Source: Nitrospira sp. (GTDB lineage: Bacteria; Nitrospirota; Nitrospiria; Nitrospirales; Nitrospiraceae). Taken from it: a stretch of 64,000 bases of DNA. The stretch covers positions 1-64,000 of the forward strand of contig JAJFBJ010000006.1 in assembly GCA_020697375.1 (NCBI GenBank), in the 5' to 3' direction. Both the position numbers and the translations under genes were made by a program. Below the pieces are notes generated by a model. The model made no database searches and was not told where the DNA came from. It saw only the letters and a list, made by a program, of their open reading frames with translations. Shown here piece by piece: positions 52,135-60,330 of the stretch. Position 1 is the first letter of the stretch; the number at the start of each line of letters is the position of its first letter.

Positions 52135-53307
52135 CTATCGATCTCCCATGCTGGGCGAGGGATGCCTCTGAACCCGGTCGCCTCCCGGTCGATGGATCTG
52201 AGGGGTCGGCGGTAGGGGCTGGTCGTTCGGCGCTGGAATTTGCCGGTAGATGGGCATCATGCTTCGGCCATAGGGCATGAGCAATGTCCCCTGCTGAGAA
52301 GGGACTTGAATAATCGTCGCCTTGTTCCCAGGCGCTCTCGATTGTCCCGCCTGGTTGGGCCGCGGATTGAACTGCTGGACGCTTGGAGGTTGACTGGAGT
52401 TCGATTGAGCCGGTGGAGTTATGCCGGACTGCCCCGGTTGTGGCGGTACCACGTACTGTCCCGGCAGGAAGGGGACTGTGTGGGGAACGGGCGGCCTGGG
52501 AGGTTGGGGTGCGGCGGGTGCAGAGTGGGCTCCGAGAGCCTGTTGCGCGATTGCGAGATGCGGATTATGAGGATTCATCCGACCCGCGAGAGCCAGCAGC
52601 CCGTGAGCCTGTGCAAGGCTCGCCCAAGGATAGGGCTCTATACTCGGCGCCATGAGAACCCAGTCGGTCCAGGCCTGTGCCACCAGGGCATTTGATTGAG
52701 CGCGGTTGAGAAGGTCGGTTCGCTGTTGGCTCAATTGCCGGGTTTCCTCCGGTGAGGTCGCTGCGGCTAACGCCTGATTGGCGGCGTCCAGCTGCTGCTG
52801 CAAATGATCTACATCCTGCTTCAGTGAAAGCAATTCCTGTCGGGCAGCGTCATGCCGCTTCAAGGCGGTAATGGCTTGAGCAACCTGGTCGGAGTCAATC
52901 TGCGCGGTCAGCGTCACTTCGACCACGACGACTTCTCCATTGAGCCTGGTTTTCACCTGCTGGTCGAGCACCAGGATCATGCCGGCTGTGTAACTGCGAA
53001 TTTCATCCCGGGTCACGTCCAGATCTGTCACCACCGTAACGCTTTCCAGGTATGAAGCAACCTGTTCCAATGCCTGTATCTTTGCCTTCTCCATGGCAAG
53101 CCCGATGGCTTCTTCCCTGGTTTCTCGATCGGTCATCCGGTGCTCCCCGGCTCCCGTGACGACCCGAATGTCGGCATGGCCCATAGCGGGGAATGAGAAG
53201 ATTCCCCCTAAGCCGATCAGCCATGAGTATGTGAACGACAAGAATATTTGTGACAGTGATGGAGATGGATGGAGGCGCGATGCGCTGTGGTGACGTGCTT
53301 GGGACAT
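52135..53307 (-). CDS. Secreted FlgT/LPP20-like protein with coiled coil and Pro/Gln-rich tail
   Basis: A 390-residue protein with an N-terminal signal (about 1-45, ending MGHA). Residues 46-150 carry a domain with RETREEAIGLAMEKAKIQAL and EIRSYTAGMILVLDQQV, similar in layout to the FlgT/LPP20 N-domain. A coiled coil follows at about 148-200 (LSLKQDVDHLQQQLDAANQA), then a helical segment, then a long Pro/Gln-rich disordered tail (270-390). The partner gene lies one base downstream and has the same kind of domain. No flagellar genes are near, so a flagellar role is doubtful. Confidence 0.74.
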   Translation of the reverse strand: MSQARHHSASRLHPSPSLSQIFLSFTYSWLIGLGGIFSFPAMGHADIRVVTGAGEHRMTDRETREEAIGLAMEKAKIQALEQVASYLESVTVVTDLDVTRDEIRSYTAGMILVLDQQVKTRLNGEVVVVEVTLTAQIDSDQVAQAITALKRHDAARQELLSLKQDVDHLQQQLDAANQALAAATSPEETRQLSQQRTDLLNRAQSNALVAQAWTDWVLMAPSIEPYPWASLAQAHGLLALAGRMNPHNPHLAIAQQALGAHSAPAAPQPPRPPVPHTVPFLPGQYVVPPQPGQSGITPPAQSNSSQPPSVQQFNPRPNQAGQSRAPGNKATIIQVPSQQGTLLMPYGRSMMPIYRQIPAPNDQPLPPTPQIHRPGGDRVQRHPSPSMGDR

Positions 53308-53422
53308 CGCTCACCTGGGACTGTTTTGCCCGGAATTGCGGTTGTCGGTGTGTCTGGTAGTGCCCACCGTCGCAGGATAACATCGATCGCGAAGCGGCGC
53401 CATGGCGCGCGGGTTTCATGCC

Positions 53423-53452
53423 TTGCCTTCCCCGAAAACAGCATGCTAAGGT
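53423..53452 (+). promoter_or_regulatory. Putative promoter of the HEAT-repeat gene cluster
   Basis: TTGCCT (53423-53428), 18 bases, TAAGGT (53447-53452). The same GCTAAGGT occurs before the first gene of the window (11-18), and TTAAGGT before the HEAT gene at 56582. Confidence 0.4.
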
Positions 53453-53471
53453 AACTCCTCTTTGCTTGAGG

Positions 53472-54548
53472 ATGGATCGCGTCATGAGGCAGGTAATGAG
53501 TCGTATCAGTATGATTTGTACAGCTACGGCGGCCATTTGCACAGTCGCCGTCTTGTCCTTGTCGTTTGCCATGACCTCGTCCCAATCCGTTGCATTTGCT
53601 GCGCGGGAATCCGCGATGGTTCCATCGCCTTCTGCGCAGGCGGTGAATACCGAGTACGTCATTCTGTTCGTCCTGGAAGGCCTGGGCCAGGAATCCTTGA
53701 AGAGCGGGGCCATGCCGGTCTTATCGACGCTCGTGAAGGATGGGTCTGTGACCTGGTCAGCCACCGCCGTGACTCCTGCGCGCCGGTTGCCGACGATGGC
53801 GTCGCTGGTGATGGGGATGCCGGTCGCGAAACATGGGATTACCTGGAACGCCTTCGAATTCAGCCGCGGATATCCCCGAGCCCCGACGGTCTTTGACTAT
53901 CTTGATCTGAGCGGCGGTCGGGACAGCGCCATCTTCTACATGGATGAGTCGCTTTACCAGCTTGCGAAGCCGGAACCCTATACGGACTATCAGATGTGCG
54001 GGCCGCTTCGGGCGGAATGTAATCCGGACCGGCTCGTCAGTTACATGCGGGATTATTTCAAGAAGGCGACCAGCGGTCATGGCTATGGCCATGCGATTCC
54101 CTCGCTGCCGCATTTCCTGGTCGTTCATTTGCCGGCTCCCGGGCGTGTCGGTGAGACGCAGGGATGGAAATCGGCAGAATACAAGGATTCATTGAAGGCC
54201 GTGGACAGGGCGATGGGGGCGGTGCTGGACCTGTACCGAGATCTAGGTTTGCTCAAGCAGACCACCGTGTTTGCCACCTCGCTCAGCGCCGTCGGTGAGA
54301 CGCAATTTTCGGCCGGTGATATGTCGGGCGAGCAGGCGAGTCATGTTCCTGTCGTGCCCTGGATCGCGTCGGGCGTCGGCATTAAGGCCGGCTATACGAT
54401 TCGCCAGCCGGTGTCCATCATCGATACCGGAGCGACAGTCATGCGAGCGCTTGGGTTGGAAACTCACACCGAATGGGAGAGCCGCGCGGTTGAAGAAATA
54501 TTCAAGACCGCTTTTTCTGCAGCGCCCAAGAGCCCACTGCTGCAATAA
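53472..54548 (+). CDS. Alkaline-phosphatase-fold protein with degenerate active site
   Basis: From ATG 53472 the product has 358 residues with a signal peptide. The core follows the type I phosphodiesterase/phosphatase fold: VILFVLEGLGQESLKSG, VTPARRLPTMASLVMGMPVAKHGI and LKAVDRAMGAVLDLYRDLGLLKQTTVF. The catalytic positions are changed: the first Asp is Glu (VLEG), the Thr/Ser nucleophile before LP is Arg (ARRLP), the DxxGH segment reads APGRVGE and the SDHG segment reads TSLSAVG. It should not be an active phosphatase and may bind rather than cleave. It is the first gene of a colinear set with the HEAT-repeat genes. Confidence 0.78.
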   Translation: MDRVMRQVMSRISMICTATAAICTVAVLSLSFAMTSSQSVAFAARESAMVPSPSAQAVNTEYVILFVLEGLGQESLKSGAMPVLSTLVKDGSVTWSATAVTPARRLPTMASLVMGMPVAKHGITWNAFEFSRGYPRAPTVFDYLDLSGGRDSAIFYMDESLYQLAKPEPYTDYQMCGPLRAECNPDRLVSYMRDYFKKATSGHGYGHAIPSLPHFLVVHLPAPGRVGETQGWKSAEYKDSLKAVDRAMGAVLDLYRDLGLLKQTTVFATSLSAVGETQFSAGDMSGEQASHVPVVPWIASGVGIKAGYTIRQPVSIIDTGATVMRALGLETHTEWESRAVEEIFKTAFSAAPKSPLLQ

Positions 54549-54554
54549 CAGATT

Positions 54555-55049
54555 ATGCGTTCGTCACCTCGAGTAGATACCAGCAACAAGCGGTTAGTGT
54601 CTTTCTGGATTGCCATGTTGGCCTGTATGATTCTCGCGGGGAATCCGGAGTGGCTTCCGGCTGCCGGTCCTCCTCCTGCCTATACCAAGGAACATGCGAT
54701 TACGATTGACCCTACTTCATTAGTGCCGCAATCCTGGTGGCAGGTACCAGGCGTCACTCCGCAGCTTTGGGTGTTGGATCCCGAAACCTCGGATGCCTAC
54801 CGGACAACCGAGATGCGCGAATTGAAGCTTAAGCCGGGGCAGTACAAATTTATCAGTTTTACATTCGATTTTCCCTTCACGGTTCGGCTTGACGGAGCGT
54901 TGGACTTCTCCAAGTCACTCGATCAATGTGTGGAAGGCCGCGGGACTCAGACCTTGGTGGTACGGTGCAAACGCACCTATCCCCACGGCGGGCAACGCGA
55001 TGCTTATTACGATAATAGCGAGGTTGGTGATGGCACAGGCACTCGATGA
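54555..55049 (+). CDS. Small secreted protein of unknown function in the HEAT cluster
   Basis: A 164-residue protein with a signal peptide (residues about 13-37, ending LPAAG). The mature domain has a beta-rich segment with WWQVPGVTPQLWVLDP and KPGQYKFISFTFDFPF, and two Cys in CVEGRGTQTLVVRC that may form a disulfide. I do not recognise a family. It starts six bases after the pseudo-phosphatase gene and overlaps the first HEAT gene by 20 bases, so the three are one transcript. Confidence 0.7.
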   Translation: MRSSPRVDTSNKRLVSFWIAMLACMILAGNPEWLPAAGPPPAYTKEHAITIDPTSLVPQSWWQVPGVTPQLWVLDPETSDAYRTTEMRELKLKPGQYKFISFTFDFPFTVRLDGALDFSKSLDQCVEGRGTQTLVVRCKRTYPHGGQRDAYYDNSEVGDGTGTR

Positions 55050-56400
55050 TCTGCTTGATTCGCTTGAGGACGCAGACGACGCAACCCGAGAAGAGGCGGC
55101 GAAGGCGCTCGCGGAATTAGCGGACCCGACAACGCTGGAAGCGCTGGTCGGCGCATGTGGCGACGAATATTGGTCGGTGCGGACTCGCGCCGGGTGGGGA
55201 GTCGCCAGGATCGGCGGCGCTAAGGCGATCGAAACGCTGATCTCGCTCTTTAACGATCCCATCATGGAAGTCCGCAATGAAGCCGTCGCGGCGGTGGTGT
55301 CTCTCGGCACCGGACCGATCGACCGGCTGCTCGTGGCGATGAAAGATGAGCGGTGGCGCGTGAGAGAGCATGCTGCGAAGGTATGCGGCGACCTGCGAGA
55401 TCGGCGTGCAGTCGATGGGCTGATTTTCGCCTGCCGGGATCGCGATGGGGCCGTGAAGAGTGCCGCCGCCGAGGCGCTGGGTAAGATCGGTGATCCTAAA
55501 GCGATTCCAGCGTTGGTGAAGTTGTTCCGGGACTCCTCAAAAATCGTCCGTGAAACGGCCGGCATTGCCTTGGTGGCCATCGGACAACCCTCCATCGATC
55601 TTTTGATCGACACGCTGAAAGACAAGGATTTCGTCGTGCGCTGCCATGCGGCCCGTGCGTTGGGCGGCATGACGACGGATTATCAGATCGGCAGAAGCTG
55701 GGCTCGCGAACCTCGCGTGGTCGATGCCTTGATCGAGGCCCTGAAAGATGCGGATCGTGCCGTGCGCGAGGATGCCACAATTGCCCTGGGTATGATCGGC
55801 GACCCCCGCGCCATTGATGGGCTCCTGGAGGCTATGAAGGACGGGGCGGTCAAGCGCCATGCCATCGCGTCACTGGGTATGATCGGTGATCCCCGAGCGT
55901 TGCCTGCTGTCTTGGCTGCCCTCAAGGGAAAGGGCGTTCGCCAGGAGGGAACTCCGACTCCCGGTTGCATCGTCAGTGAAGATGCCTTCATAAAGGAAGC
56001 GGCGGCCACCGCCCTCGGACATTTCCGTGACCCGCGCGTTATTCCAGATCTCATCATGCTGCTGAAAGACGGGGTTTTGCGAGAGAAAGCTGCCGCGGCA
56101 CTGATATTGATCGGCGACTCGGCGATTGAACCGTTGATATCCTTTCTCTATGATCCCAAGGCTTCGGAAGTCGAGGCCGAAGGAGAACGTGTTCTTTCCT
56201 ACGCTTCCGTCCGGCTCACCGCCAAAGATTCCTTGCGATTGATGGTGGTCGAGACGTTGGAAAAGCTGGGCTGGACCCCTCCGGACGAAGACACGTCGGT
56301 GGACTCCAGCCAGGCCGATAATCTTCGTGTCGATCGGCCGCTCGGCGATATCGGCCGGTTCGGTCCGAGCGGAGATTTCGCGAAGGGATCGGTTCGGTAA
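55030..56400 (+). CDS. HEAT-repeat protein 1 (PBS-lyase-type repeats)
   Basis: From ATG 55030 (GAGGTTGGTG upstream) the product has 456 residues, about 12 HEAT units of 31 residues. Each unit has the pattern VR..AA.ALG.IGD.RA...L, for instance VREHAAKVCGDLRDRRAVDG and VREDATIALGMIGDPRAIDG. The last 60 residues are non-repetitive and acidic. Such repeats form a curved helical solenoid for protein binding. No signal peptide or membrane segment, so it is cytoplasmic. The start lies inside the preceding gene (20-base overlap). Confidence 0.9.
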   Translation: MAQALDDLLDSLEDADDATREEAAKALAELADPTTLEALVGACGDEYWSVRTRAGWGVARIGGAKAIETLISLFNDPIMEVRNEAVAAVVSLGTGPIDRLLVAMKDERWRVREHAAKVCGDLRDRRAVDGLIFACRDRDGAVKSAAAEALGKIGDPKAIPALVKLFRDSSKIVRETAGIALVAIGQPSIDLLIDTLKDKDFVVRCHAARALGGMTTDYQIGRSWAREPRVVDALIEALKDADRAVREDATIALGMIGDPRAIDGLLEAMKDGAVKRHAIASLGMIGDPRALPAVLAALKGKGVRQEGTPTPGCIVSEDAFIKEAAATALGHFRDPRVIPDLIMLLKDGVLREKAAAALILIGDSAIEPLISFLYDPKASEVEAEGERVLSYASVRLTAKDSLRLMVVETLEKLGWTPPDEDTSVDSSQADNLRVDRPLGDIGRFGPSGDFAKGSVR

Positions 56401-56519
56401 CGGTTTCTCTGCGGCGGAATCTTCCGGTAGGGAGCTTCCGCGCTCCTGCCGCATTCGCTCTCCTGTTTCGTTCTGCTATGCATGAAGGTTTCGATGCCGG
56501 GGTACCGGTAGGCCCTCCG

Positions 56520-56549
56520 TTGACCCATCAAAAAATCCTGTGTTAAGGT
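56520..56549 (+). promoter_or_regulatory. Putative internal promoter before HEAT-repeat gene 2
   Basis: TTGACC (56520-56525), 18 bases, TAAGGT (56544-56549), 32 bases before the start codon, in the 181-base gap after HEAT-repeat gene 1. Confidence 0.45.
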
Positions 56550-56581
56550 CGAGGGCTTCGAAAGGGGAAGACTGAGGCACC

Positions 56582-57664
56582 ATGAATGACAGCGTCAGTG
56601 AACAGATTGCGGCTCTGTCGGATGAGGATTGGGGTGTCCGGGAGGAAGCTGCAACCATGCTGGGATCGTTCAAAGACCCTCGCGCGATCGTCCCCCTTAC
56701 GCGAGCACTTCACGATGCCGACCGCGCCGTGCGCGAGGCGGCGATCACTGCGCTGTCTTCGATCGGCGAACCGTCCATTCCTGCGCTGGGCACTTGTTTG
56801 GCCGATCCGGCGCTACATGTCCAAGAGGCCGCTTCGGCCATTTTAGCTTCCATTGCTGATAGCCGGGTGTTTGATCCGCTTGTCGCCGCCTTACGTAGTC
56901 ATGATTGGATCGTGCGCATGCATGCTGCGAAGGCATTGGGGCGAATAGGCGAACCGCAGGCGGTGCCTGTTTTGATGCCGCTGCTTCAGGACAAGGTCAA
57001 GGCTGTCCGCGAAGAGGCATCAAGCGCCTTGGCTGCCATCGGATCGGCAGCTGTGTCCCCATTGCTCCTGGCGCTCGAGCATGAGGAATGGTTGGTTCGT
57101 CTCCATGCGGTGGAGGCCCTGGGTAAGTTGAAGTCCTCGGATGCTGTCGATCCATTGCTGCGGACATTATTTAATGATCGGGATTCGGCCATCCGTGAGG
57201 ATGTGGTCCGGGCGCTGGGCGTCATCGGAGATGCGCGTGCGGTGGACTATCTGGTCACGGTGATGAAAGAGCCGACCTTGCGGCTGCTGGCGGTAGAAGC
57301 TCTCGGCCACATCGGCGATCGTCGTGCCGTGCCGCTTCTGCGACGGGTTGTGGAAGGAGCTCCGCAGGGTGAACCGAGCCGATCCGTTGCCGCCTGTGCC
57401 GATGGATGGACCGACGAAATGGCGACGATGGGAATGGCGGCTCGTGCATTGGGAATGATCGGCGACAGGGACGCGATTCCGTCCCTTATGAAGGCATTGC
57501 GGAATACCGTCACCCGGTCGGAAGCCGCTGCAGCCCTGACGAAGTTCGGAGCGGCGATTATTCCTTCGCTGCTGCCGGTGTTGGCCACTGAACAGGACGA
57601 GAATATTCGGTACTATGTCAGGGAGACGTTGAACGCCGTCGGGTGGCGTCCCGGCCGGGTGTAA
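56582..57664 (+). CDS. HEAT-repeat protein 2
   Basis: A 360-residue protein made almost entirely of about 11 HEAT units. Units alternate between a DxxWxVR start (SDEDWGVREEAATMLGSF, SHDWIVRMHAAKALGRIG, HEEWLVRLHAVEALGKL) and a DRAVREAA type. A short insert near residue 275 (RSVAACADGWTDEMAT) interrupts the array and is absent from the other proteins. Cytoplasmic by lack of signals. It is likely a binding scaffold; the partner is unknown. Confidence 0.9.
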   Translation: MNDSVSEQIAALSDEDWGVREEAATMLGSFKDPRAIVPLTRALHDADRAVREAAITALSSIGEPSIPALGTCLADPALHVQEAASAILASIADSRVFDPLVAALRSHDWIVRMHAAKALGRIGEPQAVPVLMPLLQDKVKAVREEASSALAAIGSAAVSPLLLALEHEEWLVRLHAVEALGKLKSSDAVDPLLRTLFNDRDSAIREDVVRALGVIGDARAVDYLVTVMKEPTLRLLAVEALGHIGDRRAVPLLRRVVEGAPQGEPSRSVAACADGWTDEMATMGMAARALGMIGDRDAIPSLMKALRNTVTRSEAAAALTKFGAAIIPSLLPVLATEQDENIRYYVRETLNAVGWRPGRV

Positions 57665-57724
57665 GTCATAGAGAAACCGAAGGAGCGCTTTATCCGCCTG
57701 GCCCGATCAATGCGGTTTTGAACC

Positions 57725-58825
57725 ATGGCTAAAGAAACCATCGAAACACTCGTCTCTGAGTTGACCCACGAAGAAGAGTGGCGGCGCATGCGTGCTACGG
57801 CCGCCTGCCTGGCCGGCGGTCCCAGGGCGGTGCGGGCGCTCATGGGGGCCTTGGAGACCGGCGATGCCGTTCTCCGGGTCGAAGCGGCCGGGATGTTATC
57901 GCGAGTCAAGGATCCGGCAGCGGGAGTTTCACTGGTCCGCTTGCTTCGCGATGCGAATGAGGCTGTTCGACAGGCAGGTTTTTCCGCGCTTGAACAGATG
58001 GCCGGTGTTCTCAATGACGAGACGGCGGCGAGTCTTGTGCGGAATCTTCACGAATCGCCGGATGAGGATGTGCGAAATCGGGTCCGGCAGCTCTTGGGCG
58101 TGGTTCCCAATGCGATCACTCCGCTGTGCGAGATGCTCACCCACCCGGACGCCGAGGCACAGACGATGGCTGCCACGATTCTTGAACACTTGCTCGATCC
58201 TCGTTCAGCTGACGGACTGATCGACGCCATGGCCTCCTCCGCCGTTCGCGATATTGCGGTGAGGACGCTGAAGAAGTTAAGCGCAATCCGGGAACGGATC
58301 GATGCGACTTTCAATGCGTTACGGGACATCGAAGGGGCGAGTGAACGGGAAGAGGCCCGCATGTCCGTCGTCATGGACCTGCTCGGGATCGGGCGCCCAA
58401 GCGTCGAAATCCTGATCGAATATCTAGAGGATGACGATTGGCTGGTGCGTGAAGCGGCGGCCGATCTGCTGGGGAAAATCGGCGATGTGCGCGCCGTCGA
58501 GCCATTGATGAAGCGGCTCCGGGTCGACAAGGATACCGGCGTGAAAGAATATGCCGTCAAGTCGTTGGGTCTCATCGGAGACCCCCGCCCGGCGCAACTG
58601 TATATCGAGGCCATCCCGATCAGGCCCCTGCGGGTGATGGCGATCGAGGCATTGGCCAAAGTCAAAGACGTGGAGGTCTTGCGTCCCTACAATGAATTGT
58701 TTAACCGGTTGCGGAGCGACCGTGACGGCATCGTGTCTTACAGCGCCGGCCTCATTGCGGACAAACTCGCGGCGCTCGAAAGCGTACAACCGGTCGGGCA
58801 GGAGGAATCGGACGATCATGAGTGA
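57725..58825 (+). CDS. HEAT-repeat protein 3
   Basis: A 366-residue protein with about 11 HEAT units, more divergent at the N-terminus (LVSELTHEEEWRRMRATAAC) than the other cluster members. The C-terminal half has clear units (DDDWLVREAAADLLGKIGD, RAVEPLMKRL, VKEYAVKSLGLIGDPRPAQL) and a charged tail. It overlaps HEAT gene 4 by eight bases (ATGAGTGA), giving translational coupling, so the two products are probably made in similar amounts. Confidence 0.89.
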   Translation: MAKETIETLVSELTHEEEWRRMRATAACLAGGPRAVRALMGALETGDAVLRVEAAGMLSRVKDPAAGVSLVRLLRDANEAVRQAGFSALEQMAGVLNDETAASLVRNLHESPDEDVRNRVRQLLGVVPNAITPLCEMLTHPDAEAQTMAATILEHLLDPRSADGLIDAMASSAVRDIAVRTLKKLSAIRERIDATFNALRDIEGASEREEARMSVVMDLLGIGRPSVEILIEYLEDDDWLVREAAADLLGKIGDVRAVEPLMKRLRVDKDTGVKEYAVKSLGLIGDPRPAQLYIEAIPIRPLRVMAIEALAKVKDVEVLRPYNELFNRLRSDRDGIVSYSAGLIADKLAALESVQPVGQEESDDHE

Positions 58826-59579
58826 TGCCGACAGAATTGCACAACTGATATCCGCGCTCCGTGATGAGAATGACGCGTTGCGCGACCATGCCATGGCAAG
58901 CTTGGGGCAGATGGGCATTGAAGCCGTTCCTCAGCTGATCGGATTGATGGCGGACGAGGATGTCGTCATTCGTGAGGCGGCATCAACTGCCGTGGTGCGC
59001 ATCGGCCCCATCGCGTTCGATCAGTTGCTCGACGCGCTGACCGACGACGAATGGGCCATCCGTGAACAGGCGGCGAACGCGCTGGGACGCCTGCGGGATG
59101 GGCGCGCGGTCGATCCTCTCATGGCGGCTCTGAAAGACAAGGATGGGGCGGTGAGGACGGCCGCGGTATGGGCATTGGAACGGATCGGAGACTCGCGAGC
59201 CACGCCGGGGTTGATTGAAGCTCTGGGCGACGGCACGGTGCGCGAGGATGTCGCGAGAGTCTTGAAAAAGATCGGCGATACCAGGGCAGTCGATGCCCTG
59301 ATCGGGGGTCTGTTGGGAACGAATTGGATGGTGCGGCGCCATGCCGCTGAGGCGCTCGGAAAAATCGGGGATCCGCGCAGCGCCGACGCATTGATCCAGT
59401 CGCTTCAGGATGAGGATTGGCTCGTGCGTCGAAACGCCGCCGAATCGTTGGCGCGCCTGGGCGCGAAGCAGGCGATCGAACCGCTGCTTCCCCTCTTGGA
59501 AGACGAAAATACGATGGTGCAGGAAACAGTCGAAGGTGTCCTTGCGAGTTTGGGATGGAAACAGGCGACTTCTTCATAA
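58818..59579 (+). CDS. HEAT-repeat protein 4
   Basis: A 253-residue protein, about 8 HEAT units with the most regular repeats in the window: DDEWAIREQAANALGRLRDG, DKDGAVRTAAVWALERIGDS, TNWMVRRHAAEALGKIGDPR, DEDWLVRRNAAESLARLG. The start codon overlaps the end of gene 3. Very regular repeats suggest recent internal duplication. No signal peptide. A short gap of 20 bases leads to HEAT gene 5. Confidence 0.9.
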   Translation: MSDADRIAQLISALRDENDALRDHAMASLGQMGIEAVPQLIGLMADEDVVIREAASTAVVRIGPIAFDQLLDALTDDEWAIREQAANALGRLRDGRAVDPLMAALKDKDGAVRTAAVWALERIGDSRATPGLIEALGDGTVREDVARVLKKIGDTRAVDALIGGLLGTNWMVRRHAAEALGKIGDPRSADALIQSLQDEDWLVRRNAAESLARLGAKQAIEPLLPLLEDENTMVQETVEGVLASLGWKQATSS

Positions 59580-59599
59580 CCGGATAAAGGAACTTTACT

Positions 59600-60310
59600 A
59601 TGGCAGATGAAGCACCGGCAAAGCTGATTCAGATCGGACCAAAGGGCGTGACCAAGAAGGATGGGTTCAATCTGGTGACGGAACGGGTTGTGGCCGTCAA
59701 TCCGGAGGCGAAACAGCTCGAAGTCGAACTTCTCGCCTACGATGGAAAAACCGTGGTGCTTGACGTGGGGGAAGAGGCCTTCGAGGATTTTCTCAAGGTC
59801 AAGCCGGGCGACGGGGCGACGATCCGTGTGGTCGAAGAGGGAGGCAAGCGCATTGCGAAGAGCTTCCGGATTCGCTCAAAGGATCCGAACGCGGCCAAGG
59901 CCGATGCCATGCTGATCGACCTCAAGGATTCCCATTGGCTCAATCGGAAGTATGCAGCCGAAGTCCTCGGAGAACTAAAAGATATGCGGGCCATCGGACC
60001 TCTCGTCGGAGCCCTCACCGACGAGGTGGGCGATGTGCGGCAGCGGGCGTATGATTCGCTGATCAAGATCGGCGGGACCGCCGTACCGTCTCTCGTGCCC
60101 TTGCTGGCGTCGGAGGAAGATGATGTGCGCCAATCGGCGACCGAAATCATCCGGAAGATCGGAAAGCCGGCCGTCGAGCCCCTTGCAACGGCATTGGCGG
60201 AAGCCGACGACCGTCTGAAGAGCAAGATCATGAAGGTACTCGATCGAATGGGATATAAGCCGAAGTCCAAAGATGAAGCCCCGACTGTGGCAACCAAACT
60301 CCTGGGCTAG
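59600..60310 (+). CDS. HEAT-repeat protein 5 with N-terminal beta domain
   Basis: A 236-residue protein. Residues 1-100 are a beta-rich domain (IGPKGVTKKDGFNLVTERVV, LEVELLAYDGKTVVLDVG, RIAKSFRIRSKD) that the other four lack. Residues 105-225 hold four HEAT units (NRKYAAEVLGELKDMRAIGP, VRQSATEIIRKIGKPAVEPL). The N-terminal part could be a recognition domain, with the solenoid a docking arm for the other HEAT proteins; that is inference. SD AAAGGA lies before the ATG. Confidence 0.86.
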   Translation: MADEAPAKLIQIGPKGVTKKDGFNLVTERVVAVNPEAKQLEVELLAYDGKTVVLDVGEEAFEDFLKVKPGDGATIRVVEEGGKRIAKSFRIRSKDPNAAKADAMLIDLKDSHWLNRKYAAEVLGELKDMRAIGPLVGALTDEVGDVRQRAYDSLIKIGGTAVPSLVPLLASEEDDVRQSATEIIRKIGKPAVEPLATALAEADDRLKSKIMKVLDRMGYKPKSKDEAPTVATKLLG

Positions 60311-60330
60311 CCGGCATATTCGATGGTTGC

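Noticed and set aside
55030..60310. Repetitive DNA in the HEAT genes as a CRISPR or satellite array
   Set aside because: The similarity is at protein level with 31-residue periodicity; the DNA repeats diverge and keep one reading frame.
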